64,000 bases of DNA, from assembly GCA_003013855.2 (NCBI GenBank), contig ML058493.1, positions 2,294,001-2,358,000 on the forward strand, read 5' to 3'. Below the pieces are notes generated by a model, which worked only from the letters and a program-made list of their open reading frames with translations, did no database searches and was not told the DNA's origin. Position numbers and translations under genes: made by a program. This stretch comes from Liriodendron chinense. Lineage: Eukaryota > Streptophyta > Magnoliopsida > Magnoliales > Magnoliaceae. Positions 1 through 10,429 of this stretch are shown here, piece by piece (the stretch's first letter is position 1; each line of letters begins with the position of its first letter).

Positions 1-1280
1 TCCCTTCATCAGTCGCAGAGCTTCAGGTTCGGTGTACGTATAAAAAAATGTCCGGTCCTCAAACCTCTATAACCCCTTCATCCAGGTGAAGTTCATCCAA
101 TGAACGGGTTAGATGAAATGTACAAATTGAGTTGGGCCCTACACACAATCCTACGGTTGTTGTCCCCTCTCATTGTTCACTGTGGTGTGGTCCACCTGAA
201 TTGTGGATCAGGCTGATTTTTTGCACCAGGGCGTACCATCGAGAGTCATAACTGATGGACAGACCGGATGTCACACAAACGGTGGGCCCATAGAGATCGG
301 GCGCGGTATGCCCTGCTCAAGAGACAACGCCGCCGAATGAGGCCCACTTGCTGAGTTTTCCAATAATCGGAGCCGTCCATATGGTGTAATCCGTGCCATA
401 TCGGCCACGATAAGAAACATGTGTGGATCCGTTGTTTTTTCTACATTACTACTGTGGATGAATATGGACGGTTCAAATCATCCGACCATCTGCTCCACTG
501 GGTGGCCACTAACGATGGATCCTGAGTGGCGGCATAGGCAAAAGTCACTAAATTGGAAAAAAGCGTTCGGAGGCTGCCATGTGGGCAGCCCTTTGTCGGA
601 CGCGGATTGCCTGCAACCAATGGCTGCAGAGGAATCCTGCAACGCTAAGCAACCTAGGCCCACCGTGATTTTTATATTATATCCACTCCGTCCATCCGTT
701 TCTCCGGCTAATTTTAGCACATGAACCAAAACATGAGGGAGATCCAAAACTCAAGTGAGCTACACCATAGGAAACAGCGGGGATGGAAACGCTCGGTGTT
801 GAAACCTTTATGGGTCCCAAAATGATTTTTGATGACATCCAACTCCTTCGTAAGGTTATGCCCATCTGGATGAAGGGAGAACACAAATATCAGATTGATC
901 TAAAACTTCCTTGGCCCCAGAGAAAGTTTTAGAGGTAAGCATTCAATCCTCGCTGTTTCTTGTGGTGTTAACTACTTGAGTATTGGATCTCCCTTCTGTT
1001 TGTAACCCACATCATAAAATCAGCTGGATAAACGGATGGACGGATTGGATATAACATAACATCATGGTGGGCTCCACATTGCTTGCGTTACGGGTAATCC
1101 GCGTTCCCTTCGTTGGAAAATCTCCACACTTTCTCCTATTAGACGTGGAACCTCACCTAGACTAGTTTTGCATTCACATTTTCTGATCGAATGCCACTAA
1201 TAGATGGTCAAGATGGTTGACCATAGCCTGCCCGCTTGATGGAAGACCACGCGGCAAGGACCATGAAATGCACGGCTCGC
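1..1280. other. 5' flank of the ankyrin gene, no gene seen
   Basis: No convincing coding region. The stretch carries several diverged segments of the dispersed GTGGGCC/GGCCCAC repeat family, for example around 230-360, 640-900 and 1000-1080, with phrases such as 'gatggacgg' and 'ggcccac'. Short open frames here on either strand lack domain-like composition and look like chance. Confidence 0.6.
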
Positions 1281-1347
1281 TCTCTGCTTAAATATCGCTC
1301 GTCTAACATCTATCAAACACTCAAAATCCAAACCCAAGCAAAGAAAA
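1281..1347 (+). promoter_or_regulatory. Core promoter and 5' leader of ACD6-like gene
   Basis: A TATA-like 'ttaaatat' lies at 1288-1295, about 55 bp before the start codon. It is followed by an A/C-rich leader without upstream ATGs. The start codon context (A-rich, 'aaaaATGG') is typical for plants. The transcription start, probably near 1320, is inferred. Confidence 0.45.
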
Positions 1348-4300
1348 ATGGACCCTAAGCTGCTAGATGCAGCACGAACAGGCGATGTAGATCTCTTCAG
1401 AAAGCTCATCAAAGAGAATCCTAATCTCCTCCTCCAGCTGACCCCACAAAAGAACACGGCCCTCCATATCGTGGCCCGCTATGGCCACAAGGCCTTGGCC
1501 TTAGAGATCTACATACGATCTCGGTCGCTCCTCATTCAGCCTAACAAGAAAGGCGACACGCCACTACACGTCGCGGCCAAGGCCGGTAATTCCCTGATCA
1601 TCGACTTCTTCATCCGTTGGGCAGAAAGTCTATGTGGGTTGCCTTCGAATGACGTTGAAACCGGTGTGATCGACCCGCGCGATGTGCTGAGGCTGAGAAA
1701 TATCGTCAACAACACCGCGTTACATGAGGCGGTGCAAGAGGGCCACCTGCAAGTGGCGGTCCAGTTGATGACCGCAGACCCTGAATTGCTGTGTTTGGTG
1801 AACACTGCTAAACAATCGCCGCTTTATCTTGCTGCTAGAGAAGGATCGGTGGAGATCGTGCAGCAAATATTGGCTAGATCTCAAATGGAGATCCCTGCGG
1901 GCCCCAACGGACGGACGCCTTTGCATGCAGCAGTCGTCTGGGGCCATTTCGGTAACTGTCAATACATGGAGTTGGTTATTTCAGTTTATTTTTCATTTAT
2001 GAAACTGCCTGTAGCTTCAGCTGATTCATGGATTAAGACACTGAACTCCCACCATAGAAACTTCCGGATTGAATGAGGTGCACTAGTTTCACGTTTGGAT
2101 TCCATATGCACTTCACAAGAGGGCCCACACAGCTCAAACATATTGTAATTACTGTAGGTTCAGACTTATGTCATTATAACCCTCACTAGCCGATTCAACT
2201 CGCCTTGGTGAGATTCTGAGTCAAGTAAAAAAACCTGAAATTGAGAGTGACTCGGCCTAGACTCAGAGGGACTCATTGAGTCGACTCACTCTAGTGAAAG
2301 GTGGAATTTAATTAAAAAGACAAGGTAGCCTAATGAAAAAGCACCATGCCCGTGAGACAAGTGACCAAAGGACAAAAACATCATTTTTGACTGGGAAGGT
2401 TCAAGTACATGTACCTTTCTTTCTTTTTTCGTTTTTCTTTTTTTAAATTACGTTTTTTTTTTCTTTTCTTTTTTAGACCCACGCGTGCACGCGCACACAC
2501 ACTACATGATCACTCTTCTTCTTAGATTTTATTTCCCTTTTTTAGACCCACACCCACACGCACACATTCCATGGTTACTCCAACACATGATTTCAAATAA
2601 AAAAAACACCTGAAATTGAGAGTGACTCATTGAGTCGATTCACTCTGAGTGAAAAGTGGAATTTAATTAAAAAGATAAGGTGGCCTAATGAAAACACACC
2701 ATGCCTGAGACACAATGGTGGAACATAATGAAGGGACAAAAGCATTATTTTTCACTGGGCCTAGCAGGAGGGTTGAAGGCATTCCAAGTCCTTTTTTTAT
2801 TTCATTTTTAGACACACCCACACTTAATGGTCATTAGAATCCATGATCTCAGTGTTAAAACACAATCTATCTACCATTGACCCATAGAACCGGACCCAAG
2901 CATTTCATGTCCTTGTTGTTCCATTCTATTATGTTATTCACATATAAAAATGCTGAGTTAGGTCTAGTCTTGGAGTCAACATCACCCAGTTGAAAGTGAG
3001 ACGAGTTTTTGGGGTTTTTTTTTTATTTATAGAAAAGCCTGATTTTAATTGGTTTCTTCCTTTTCGATTTGCAATGTTTACAGATATCATGATGAAACTG
3101 CTGGAGGAAAAACCAGACCTCATGAAACAAGCCGATACATACGGGAGCACTCCTCTTCACTATGCAGCCTACTTCGGGAAGCTGTCCATGGTCCATGGTC
3201 TGCTCCAAACTGATACGTCCACTGCCTACCTCTCGGACAATGATGGCTACTCACCAATCCACATGGCGGCCATCAACAACCACACCGACGTCATCCAGGA
3301 GCTCATCCAACGGTGCCCCGACTCAGGTGAGTTGCTCGATAGGCGTGGCCGCAACGTCCTTCACATCGCCGTTGAGAGGGACAAACCAAAGGTGGTCGAG
3401 TATGTCCTCAAGACGGCCGAGCTGGAAGAACTCATAAACGAGCCTGATAATGATGGGAACACGCCATTGCATGTGGCCATCATCAACCGTCACCTTTCGA
3501 TCGTGTACCTTCTCGCGGCCCATGACAGTGTGGACATGCGGGCCGTGAACCGGGAGGGATTGACGGCCCTCGACATTGCTCTAGCAGACAATGAGCCAAG
3601 CTTGAAACTGAGAAAGGTATGCCTTAACATTGAAAACTGCATCCAATCTTTCCAGAATTGTTGTCCCACCATTAAAGTTTAATGACCCAAAAGGCAGGCC
3701 GATCCAACTATCATGTGAGCCAACACTTGAATTTTAAAGTTATTGGGTGGTTGTCCATTGTTTTCTAGGATGTGGCCCACCCAATGGTTCGATAGAACCG
3801 ATTCCTGGATCATCCCATTATCATCATTGGCCTCACGTAATGCAAGGGTTGTATGGGATACATACAACACGGTGGGCTTCACACAGGCAATAGTGTATAA
3901 GCAAGAAGCAGGTCAATTACATTTTTTACCCTCACGTGAATAAATTTCTACACGTAAGTGAAGAACCTGTAGAAAAGCTTTTTCTTATCAGACCAACCGA
4001 TCTAAAGTTAAGTTAGCCTTTGGTTCCCACGCTCTGCAAGTGGGCATATGTGCCAACCGGGTACGTGTGACATCCAAGATGTGCATCAGGTGGGCCCCAC
4101 TTTATAGATAAATGGTCTATAAATTAGGCCATTCAACTCAACTATCACACCAAAATGACACAATAAAATGTGGCTACCGATGAATAACAATCGTCCATTG
4201 CTTCGGTACATTTGAGGCCGACCTAATGGATTGAACGGCCTAACTTTTTGGGTGGGCCATCTACATGGCAGTAGGATCACCTGAACGGTTCTGATGTCCA

Positions 4301-5031
4301 ACAAGCCCTGCCTTGTGGTCCATGTGGACTCAGCAAAACACTCTTTTCTCAGCCATTGATCCATCCATGTCTAAACATACAATCTTCTGTGCAGTTCCAA
4401 ATCTTGAGAGCCTTGATCAGTGCCGGTGCACAGTGGGGAAAATGGCAACAGCACATCAGAGAAAATCGACAGCCGTTGCGAGGAGAAGCGCCCACGATCG
4501 AATCGTACAAGGCCATGGTCCAACACCATCTTGGTGGTGGCAGCTCTCATTGCCACCGTCACTTTCTCGGCTGCTTTCACCTTGCCCGGTGGTTACAGCG
4601 AGGATGGTCCAGAGAAAGGCAGGGCCAATATGACGAGGAAACTCTTCTTCAAGCTGTTCATCATCTCCGATACCACGGGTTTGTTTAGCTCGATCACTGT
4701 CTCATTTCTTCTCATTCGGGTCGGCATAGGTGATCAGGACTTGTTGGTCCGCACCCTCCGTTTCGCCATGGAAATGACGCTCGTGGCAGTTGGATCGATG
4801 GCCCTGGCATTTGTGTCCGGTGTCTACTTGGTGGTCCCAGGATGGCTAGATTTTGCAGTGGGCCTCATCTGTTGCATCTCTCTTTGGTCACTTATGATGT
4901 TCCATTCATCAGCATTCTCGACCATACTTCAATTCCTCGGTGAAAGTTCTGGGGATGAGCTGAATAGCCGGGTACCTTTCAAAGGGCGTCTCAAGAATTC
5001 TAAAGAACGTAAATATGGATTTCCGAAATAA
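1348..5031 (+). CDS. ACD6-like ankyrin-repeat / PGG membrane protein, frameshifted
   Basis: Three exons are inferred: 1348-1951, 3084-3616 and 4395-5031. The donors are GTAACT and GTATGC, and both acceptors end in AG. Codon 202 is split across the first junction (G|AT) and restores an unbroken ankyrin repeat. Exons 1-2 encode about ten ankyrin repeats with the usual TPLH, TALH and NTPLHVA cores, starting at residue 2 and ending near 375 (LTALDIAL). Exon 3 starts with the linker LRALISAG and then a PGG domain with four hydrophobic segments. In the family of Arabidopsis ACCELERATED CELL DEATH 6, the ankyrin part is cytosolic, the PGG part is in the membrane, and the proteins act in salicylic-acid-linked defence and cell death. 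The specific role here is inferred. The linker and the PGG part are in different frames, so the copy is a pseudogene, has a sequence error, or makes a truncated protein. Confidence 0.85.
2231..2760. repeat. Direct duplication in intron 1
   Basis: Intron 1 (1952-3083) holds two diverged copies of about 160 bp, 2231-2395 and 2605-2760. Both begin 'cctgaaattgagagtgactc' and both share 'ggaatttaattaaaaaga' and a 'cactggg/gactggg' end. They are separated by T-rich and CACACA-rich sequence. Each copy contains a TGAGTCGA(C/T)TCA dyad; copy 1 is a perfect 12-bp palindrome. Confidence 0.8.
3700..4330. repeat. GTGGGCC-family repeats filling intron 2
   Basis: Intron 2 (3617-4394) is mostly made of the dispersed repeat family. 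'Gtggcccaccc' occurs near 3772, 'cggtgggctt' near 3870, 'ggtgggcccc' near 4090 and 'gggtgggcca' near 4250. No open frame of interest is present. Confidence 0.5.
4395..5031 (+). pseudogene. Exon 3: PGG domain out of frame with ankyrin part
   Basis: The acceptor at 4393-4394 keeps exon 2 in frame and reads FQILRALISAG...IESYKAMV to base 4520. The conserved continuation NTILVVAALIATVTF with TLPGGY is read from base 4522, one frame over. One surplus base (about 4521, a C) therefore separates the two halves. Continuing in the first frame gives 55 unrelated residues and stops at TAG 4686-4688. The shifted frame stays open to 5031 and holds four membrane segments (starting NTILVV, LFFKLF, FAMEMT and WLDFAV). 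A stop at 4414-4416 in the shifted frame rules out a simple alternative acceptor further upstream. Confidence 0.8.
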
Positions 5032-6336
5032 TCAACGGTTCTGATCGTCATTTTCCACGAATAAGTTGCATTAATGAACATATGACTGTTATATTTTCTT
5101 TCAAAGGTGGCGTATATTTACATGGTGGCGTATATTTACATGGTCTCAGTCTATCTCTTTCTTCTTCTTCTGCTTCTTCTTTCTTTTTCTCTCACTCTCT
5201 CTCTCTCTCTCTTCTCTCTTCTTCTTCTTCTTTTTTGTAAAATTTATTCTCGCTAAGAGTATAAAAGGAAATAATATCCAGTGCAACTCATGTGAAATAC
5301 TTCACGATGCGACTTACATTTATGGGACAAGCGACCCGTTCAATAATCCATCTGGACCGTACATTCCTTTCAGGCACTGTTTAAGCATCACAATGCCAAA
5401 GTAGCACTGATGCGACAATGATATCCATCTAAGCATTGGGCTCCAAAATGAATGGTGTAGATCGTTTATTACGAAAAAAAAAGTTCGATCATCAGTCTAG
5501 TTCCAGTTAATTCATCGCCTCAACTTGGGTTGTCCATTTGGACTAACAAGTAACAACGCATACCTTTGGTCTTATATTGGTCAACATGGGCTGTTCTTTT
5601 CAATCATTTTTGTCAATTGATGGCTTACCATGACTCCATTGGGTCAGTAATGCAGCCCACATGGAGGTCGAAGTGCTGGCTGCCCTGCTCATGATTATGA
5701 CCCCTCCAAAGACCAAACTTTCAGCTCCTCACGTGTGGTTTTTTCGTTCTTTTCCTTCTCTCCGACCAGCGTTCTGATTGTGTGAATCGAGATCCTCTGC
5801 TGGCCTCCAAGCAGGTAAATCCGTCCCTGCTTGGAACCTTTTCATTGGACCAAGTCACATGCATGATGTTAGTGTGACCAGGTTGCACTGAGGATGTGAC
5901 ATGGTTACAGCTTATGTGATGACGTGGACCAATGAAAAGGCTTCAAGCAGGTTTTCCTCATTGGAGCCAACATAGGATCAGGGGCTCGTGTGTGAAAAAT
6001 GTGCTACCATCATATACCAAGAGTACTTTTGGTTAAACTCACTTTTTAAGCTTTTTCATATACCAAGAGTACTTTCGTTTAAACTCCCTATTTAAGATTG
6101 TTGGGATTGAGCAGCTCTCCCATAATATTTTGTAATGGCAACGGTGGCCGTAAGGGCACCATTGTGACTTTTACAATACGGGTTATAATGGCTATTATGG
6201 CCATATAACATTTGTTATAGCTTCTTTCATTTTTATTGATAAAAAATTTAAAAACTTGTATCGGCTTTGTAACTGGATTGTGATGGGAGCAGTTCTAGGC
6301 CTTAACATAAGGCTAATGGCCGTTACTGTTACTTTT
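5032..6336. other. 3' flank of ankyrin gene, no gene seen
   Basis: This stretch holds a CT/TTC-rich low-complexity tract at 5155-5236, a fold-back element at 5825-5951 and a 40-bp tandem duplication at 6011-6050 / 6057-6096 ('catataccaagagtacttt'). From about 6120 it holds sequence with repeated 'taatggcc' and 'ggccgt' words, into which the next element inserted. Confidence 0.55.
5825..5951. repeat. Short fold-back (MITE-like) element
   Basis: The left arm at 5825-5860 (starting 'ccctgcttggaaccttttca') pairs with the right arm at 5916-5950 ('gaccaatgaaaaggcttcaa'). The arms are about 30 bp with a few mismatches and enclose about 55 bp. No clear target duplication was found, so the exact ends are uncertain. 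Confidence 0.5.
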
Positions 6337-6341
6337 ACATA

Positions 6342-6975
6342 TGGCGCAGCGTGGAGAGGGCGAGATCGATCACCGTCTCTTACGGGCTAATTATTCTGAA
6401 TGCACGAAATTATCAGGACTCTTCAACTAATCTTCCTCAAATTTATGAGGGGATATCTCGAATCCACACGACCTTTTTTTGAATCTACGAAGAACAAACT
6501 CGAATCCACGAGCAGAAAAGTGATAAGAACCAATTTTTTTATTATTAATAATGATGAAAGATAATCCCCAAAATAAGTTTAAAACAACTATTTATAATAA
6601 GAATAAGACTTAAAAACCCTAGAAAAAGGTAACCTGCGTATTAAGAAAAGATTTCTACGAAGAAACGAACGTAATATGCAAAAAAACGGAAAGAAATCCA
6701 CAAAATTGTGCATCTCTACGAAACGCCATCGACTGGTCGTCAGGGGGTCAGCGACCGGTCGCTGATGAGCGGTGACCAGTCAGGTTGGAGCTCTAAACAG
6801 TCCACACATACTGTTTTTTGTTGAAATTCGACCAGTCGACTAGGGGGTGCGACCGGTCGACAAGGTTTGCCTTCGATCAATTTTCTGGTATTCCTCTTGA
6901 TCTCCTCATGGTTCATCCCTCTCATGAAAACACTCGATCCTGGCCCTCAATCATGGGGGTTCACTCCTTACATCA
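6342..6975 (-). repeat. 3' LTR of the gypsy element (minus sense)
   Basis: 634 bp. It contains a minus-strand TATA box (plus-strand 'tatttata' 6589-6596). Upstream of that box, in minus sense, lies a dyad cluster at 6730-6863 with 'gcgaccggtcgc' and 'gcgaccggtcgac'. Confidence 0.88.
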
Positions 6976-7087
6976 GTCCCCCCTTACTTGAAGAAAACCC
7001 ATCCTCGAGTTTTGCATTGGTATCAGATCATAAACCCTCGTCGACTTCATTAATGGGGACATGACGACGACTTCCTTTCACGACGAC

Positions 7088-7640
7088 TCAGAGGGCTTGC
7101 ATCCTTCTTTCTTCCATCGGGGCTTCTTTTCCTTGATGCGTAAGACAGAAAGATTGTTCATCATCCTTGGACGTCTTGCTGACCTCCTTTGGGGTTGTGG
7201 GGGCGAGAATAACCTTCCTCTCATCCTTGATGAAGGTGATGATGTTGTCACAGTCCCTTATGTATGGAAAAACGATAAAATTGCCACGACTGTTCAAGTA
7301 TCATGTAGGCAAGCGTCCATGTCGACGACGTCACACAATACTTGGTCCTTGTAGGTCTTGCTGATCGAAAAGGAGACAAGGCATTATTCATTGACCATCG
7401 TCGTATTGTCTTTCTGAATCCAACCAATCATGTATGGCGAGGGATGCGGCGCAGTCTTGAGCTTCAACTTCTCCACCATTGTCTGCGATACTATGTTTTC
7501 ACAATTACCACTATCAATGATTACGGCACAAACCCTTCCTACTACGGTGCAACTTGTGCAGAAAATATTGTGTCGCTGGGGGTTAGTTGGTATGCCTTGT
7601 GTAGGCGATTACCTCTGTACAACCAAGGATACACCTTGAT
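7088..7640 (-). pseudogene. Decayed retroviral-type aspartic protease
   Basis: The minus strand contains RHNIF-like sequence, then VCAVIIDSG with the catalytic DSG at plus positions 7507-7515. This is followed by the post-protease stretch KVILAPTTPKEVSKTSKDD (near 7190), which in intact gypsy elements lies just before reverse transcriptase. Sequence then passes straight to the purine tract, so pol is deleted at this point. The reading frame is broken by several stops. Confidence 0.7.
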
Positions 7641-7689
7641 CCCCTGAAATCCAATCAGTTATTTCTTGCTCATTCACAGCTTGCTTAGC

Positions 7690-8790
7690 ATCAACATCAT
7701 CTGGATCTTCCTGTACGCCTTCCTCAGTCACGATGAGATTAACCGTTGGTCACTGTGGGCATACGTTTGATAGATGGTCGGCTGTCCACACTTGAAACAT
7801 TGATCAAGTCTAGGTCAACCGTAGGGATTAATTTGGGATTCTACTCGAGCCTGGCACAACCGCGATACGTTAGGGCCTCGTAAGGCCACTTCCCGATGCA
7901 CGGGCTACAATCACCGTGGGCTGAGGGAGATCTTCAATAGGTTCCTTTCCCTTTAACATGAGTGGTTCTTGGATGGGATTCGTTGTAGGAACAAGGGTTG
8001 AAGGGTAGGAATGTGCAGGGACCTTTGCCAATTGTGAGTCTATGCGAGTAGCAAATTGGAATGCTTTCGCCATGGTCCAAACCAGACATAATTGAACTTG
8101 ATTCTGGATTGTGGGCTTTAATCCACCGATGAACCTTGTAATTTTCTGGGCTTCCATCTCTGACAACTCGTTGCAAGTCGTCAAATAATTAAATTTGGCC
8201 AAGTAATCTGCGACAGATCAGTTGCTCTGCTTACGATTTTGATATTAATGAAATAATCTCTGCTCATAATCGCTGGGTAAAAATCAGGATTGCAGAAAAC
8301 GCTTCATCTGTGACCATGAATGATGAGAAGTTTGTTCCGTCGGGCGTGCGTGGTCTGCAATTGGTCCCACCACATAGAGGCACCCGATTTTAACTTGCAT
8401 GCAATAAGTTTCACTTGTAGATCCTCTGAAACGCCCATATAATTGAAGTATCTATCAATTTCGAATATCCAATCGAGAAAATCCTTGATATTGAGTAGCC
8501 TGATAGAGTTGGATAGGTTACCCCTACCTCAAAATCCTCTGTTGGCGTGATTAACATGCGCTTCTTTGACTGTGGGCTGTCAGAACACCAAGTTTTCGAG
8601 CTCATCGTCGCTGGATCTGACTTCTTCTACAATAACACATCGATTAGCTATCGGTGATGCTCTATGAACCATGTCGTTGCGCGGTAAAACTATCGTAAGG
8701 GGGCAGATGTCATTAGGAACTTGGGGTGGAGCGAGCGTTACGGCGAGATGATCGAACGAATCTTGTAGTCCTTGCATAGCTTGCACGTGC
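7690..8790 (-). pseudogene. Decayed gag of the gypsy element
   Basis: In minus sense the N-terminal piece lies at 8580-8786. It is followed in another frame by the Retrotrans_gag core (FLDWIFEIDRYFNYMGV, KLKSGASMWWDQLQ) at about 8490-8340. The C-terminal part is at 7870-8202 (AKFNYLTTCNELSEMEAQ, ITRFIGGLKPTIQNQVQ). A zinc knuckle remnant CFKCGQP lies at about 7790 but lacks the His and last Cys. At least three frame changes and several stops occur. Confidence 0.75.
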
Positions 8791-8900
8791 TCCCATCTGA
8801 ATTCTCTAAACTCCAGTCGTTGTCAGATGTTATTCCCCTGAATCACCACCTTTGGGGTTGTTGTCGTTTCTTACACTAGAAGCCTTCTTTTGAGGAAAAA

Positions 8901-8916
8901 CCTCACTCTAATACCA
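8901..8916 (-). other. Primer binding site, tRNA-iMet type
   Basis: The minus strand reads TGGTATTAGAGTGAGG, three bases inside the 5' LTR. It matches the usual plant PBS TGGTATCAGAG apart from one base. It fixes the minus orientation together with the purine tract (minus-strand 'aagtaagggggga') at the other LTR edge, about 6977-6990. Confidence 0.75.
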
Positions 8917-8919
8917 ACT

Positions 8920-9515
8920 TGGCGCAACATAGAAGGTGTGAGATCGATCATCGTCTCTCTCATAGGATAACTATTCCGAATCCACGGAACTATCAGGACT
9001 CCTCAACCAATCTTCCTCGAATCCACGAGACTTTTCTTCAAATCCATGTAGAACAAACTCGAATCCACAAGAAGAAAAGTGGTAAGAACCAGTTTTTTAT
9101 ATTAATAATGATAAAAGATTAATCCCCAAAACGAGTTTAAAACAACTACTTATAATAAGACTAAGACCTAAAATCCTAGAAAAAGCTAACTTGCATATTA
9201 AGAAAAGAGCCATACAAAGAAACGAAAGTAATTTGCTAAAAAAGGGAAAGAAATCCATGAAATCGCGCATCTCCGTGAAATGCCATCGATCGGTCGTCAA
9301 GGGGTCAGCGATCGTTCACTGATGAGCGGTGACCGGTCAGCCGGAGCTCAAAACAGTCCAGCGGGCACGGACTGTTTTTGGATAAAATTCGACCGGGTTG
9401 ACAGGGTTTGTCTTTGACTAATTTTCTGGTATTCCTCTTGATCTCCTCGCGGTTCAACCCTCCCATGAACACAATCGATCCTGGCCCTCGATCATGAGGT
9501 CTACTCCCTACATCA
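8920..9515 (-). repeat. 5' LTR of the gypsy element (minus sense)
   Basis: 596 bp, minus-strand TGATGTAGGG...GCGCCA. U3 holds several ACCGGTC/ATCGGTC-type dyads at about 9283-9400. It aligns with the other copy along its whole length with scattered substitutions and small gaps. Confidence 0.88.
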
Positions 9516-9520
9516 ACATA

Positions 9521-10144
9521 ATGACCCTTACTGCCCCGTAACGGCCATTATGACACACTATGGGTTCTCCTATTTCTCACCTATTTACATTTAGATCAAA
9601 TTTTCCTTAATAACTCTACTGGTTGTCTTTTTTTTCTTCTTCTTCATTTTTTATCAGAAAGGTAGGAGTACACGAACTATTGGTTGTCTTTAGAAGCATA
9701 TTAAGTTTTCTTTAAAACTGAGTTAACATCATGCAATTCTTGTATTCCTTAGGTGAGTTATTATTAGTTTATCAAAAGCCTATTTGGTTGTGACAAGATT
9801 AAAGGGTGTTTTCAACATTTTTAATAAATAGATTATTAGGATTAAAACTAATGGATAGTTATAATTATATTATGGTTTATTACTTTAAGTATAAAAAATG
9901 TTAGCTAACTAAAAATGTATAAAATAAAAAATAAAAACTATTCTTTTGAAAATTCTTCTTTGTCATTTATGCATTTGTCCTTTGTTACCTTGTCTTTCAT
10001 CCTTACGGTTTCTTTTATCCCATATTGTGTATGGGAGAATGAACATAGAAACCTTTATAAGATATTCATGCCTCATGGTAGACTCACAAGAGTTTTAACA
10101 TGAGGTCATGGGTTCGAGTACCCATTATGGTGAAATTCCATTGT

Positions 10145-10191
<47 letters not shown>

Positions 10192-10400
10192 AAAAAGGGG
10201 TTCATGAAGCAAACCCAAAAGAGGAAACTATTGGTTGAGATATGGCTTTCCTTATTTACCACATGCGCATGCCAGGACATCGACATGGATGAGGCGTGTG
10301 CATTTGGGCTTGTGTTAAGCTTTGGAATGTGCATATTCTAACCCTAATTCATCACACATTATGCATGGTTTTCATACTTTAAAGATTAATCTAATGTATA
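9521..10400. other. AT-rich spacer with (GT)n microsatellite
   Basis: No gene seen. A run of about 22 GT units lies at 10145-10190. Sequence at 9521-9560 contains 'taacggccattatga', which resembles the 'taatggccgtta' words left of the gypsy insertion, so the element probably landed inside another repeat. Confidence 0.6.
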
Positions 10401-10429
10401 GTTTTGTGGTTGTAGGAATGAGAGAGAGA

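Larger units (their letters stand above)
6342..9515 (-). mobile_element. Non-autonomous Ty3/gypsy element (gag-protease only)
   Basis: The element is complete and has LTRs at 6342-6975 and 8920-9515. Both read TGGCGCA...ACATCA on the plus strand, so TG...CA on either strand. Identical 5-bp target duplications ACATA lie at 6337-6341 and 9516-9520. The minus-strand order is LTR, PBS, gag, protease, PPT, LTR. The interior is only 1.94 kb, and no reverse transcriptase, RNase H or integrase sequence is visible. It must have depended on enzymes from elsewhere. Stops and frameshifts show it is decayed. Confidence 0.92.

Noticed and set aside
7018..7029. Plus-strand 'tggtatcagatc' as a tRNA-Met primer site of the 6.3-kb gypsy element
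   Set aside because: It lies 42 bp from the LTR, and gag/protease are on the minus strand. The real PBS is on the minus strand at 8901-8916 next to the other LTR.
10108..10341. Open frame across the (GT)n microsatellite
   Set aside because: The peptide is a CVCV run; length comes from the repeat.
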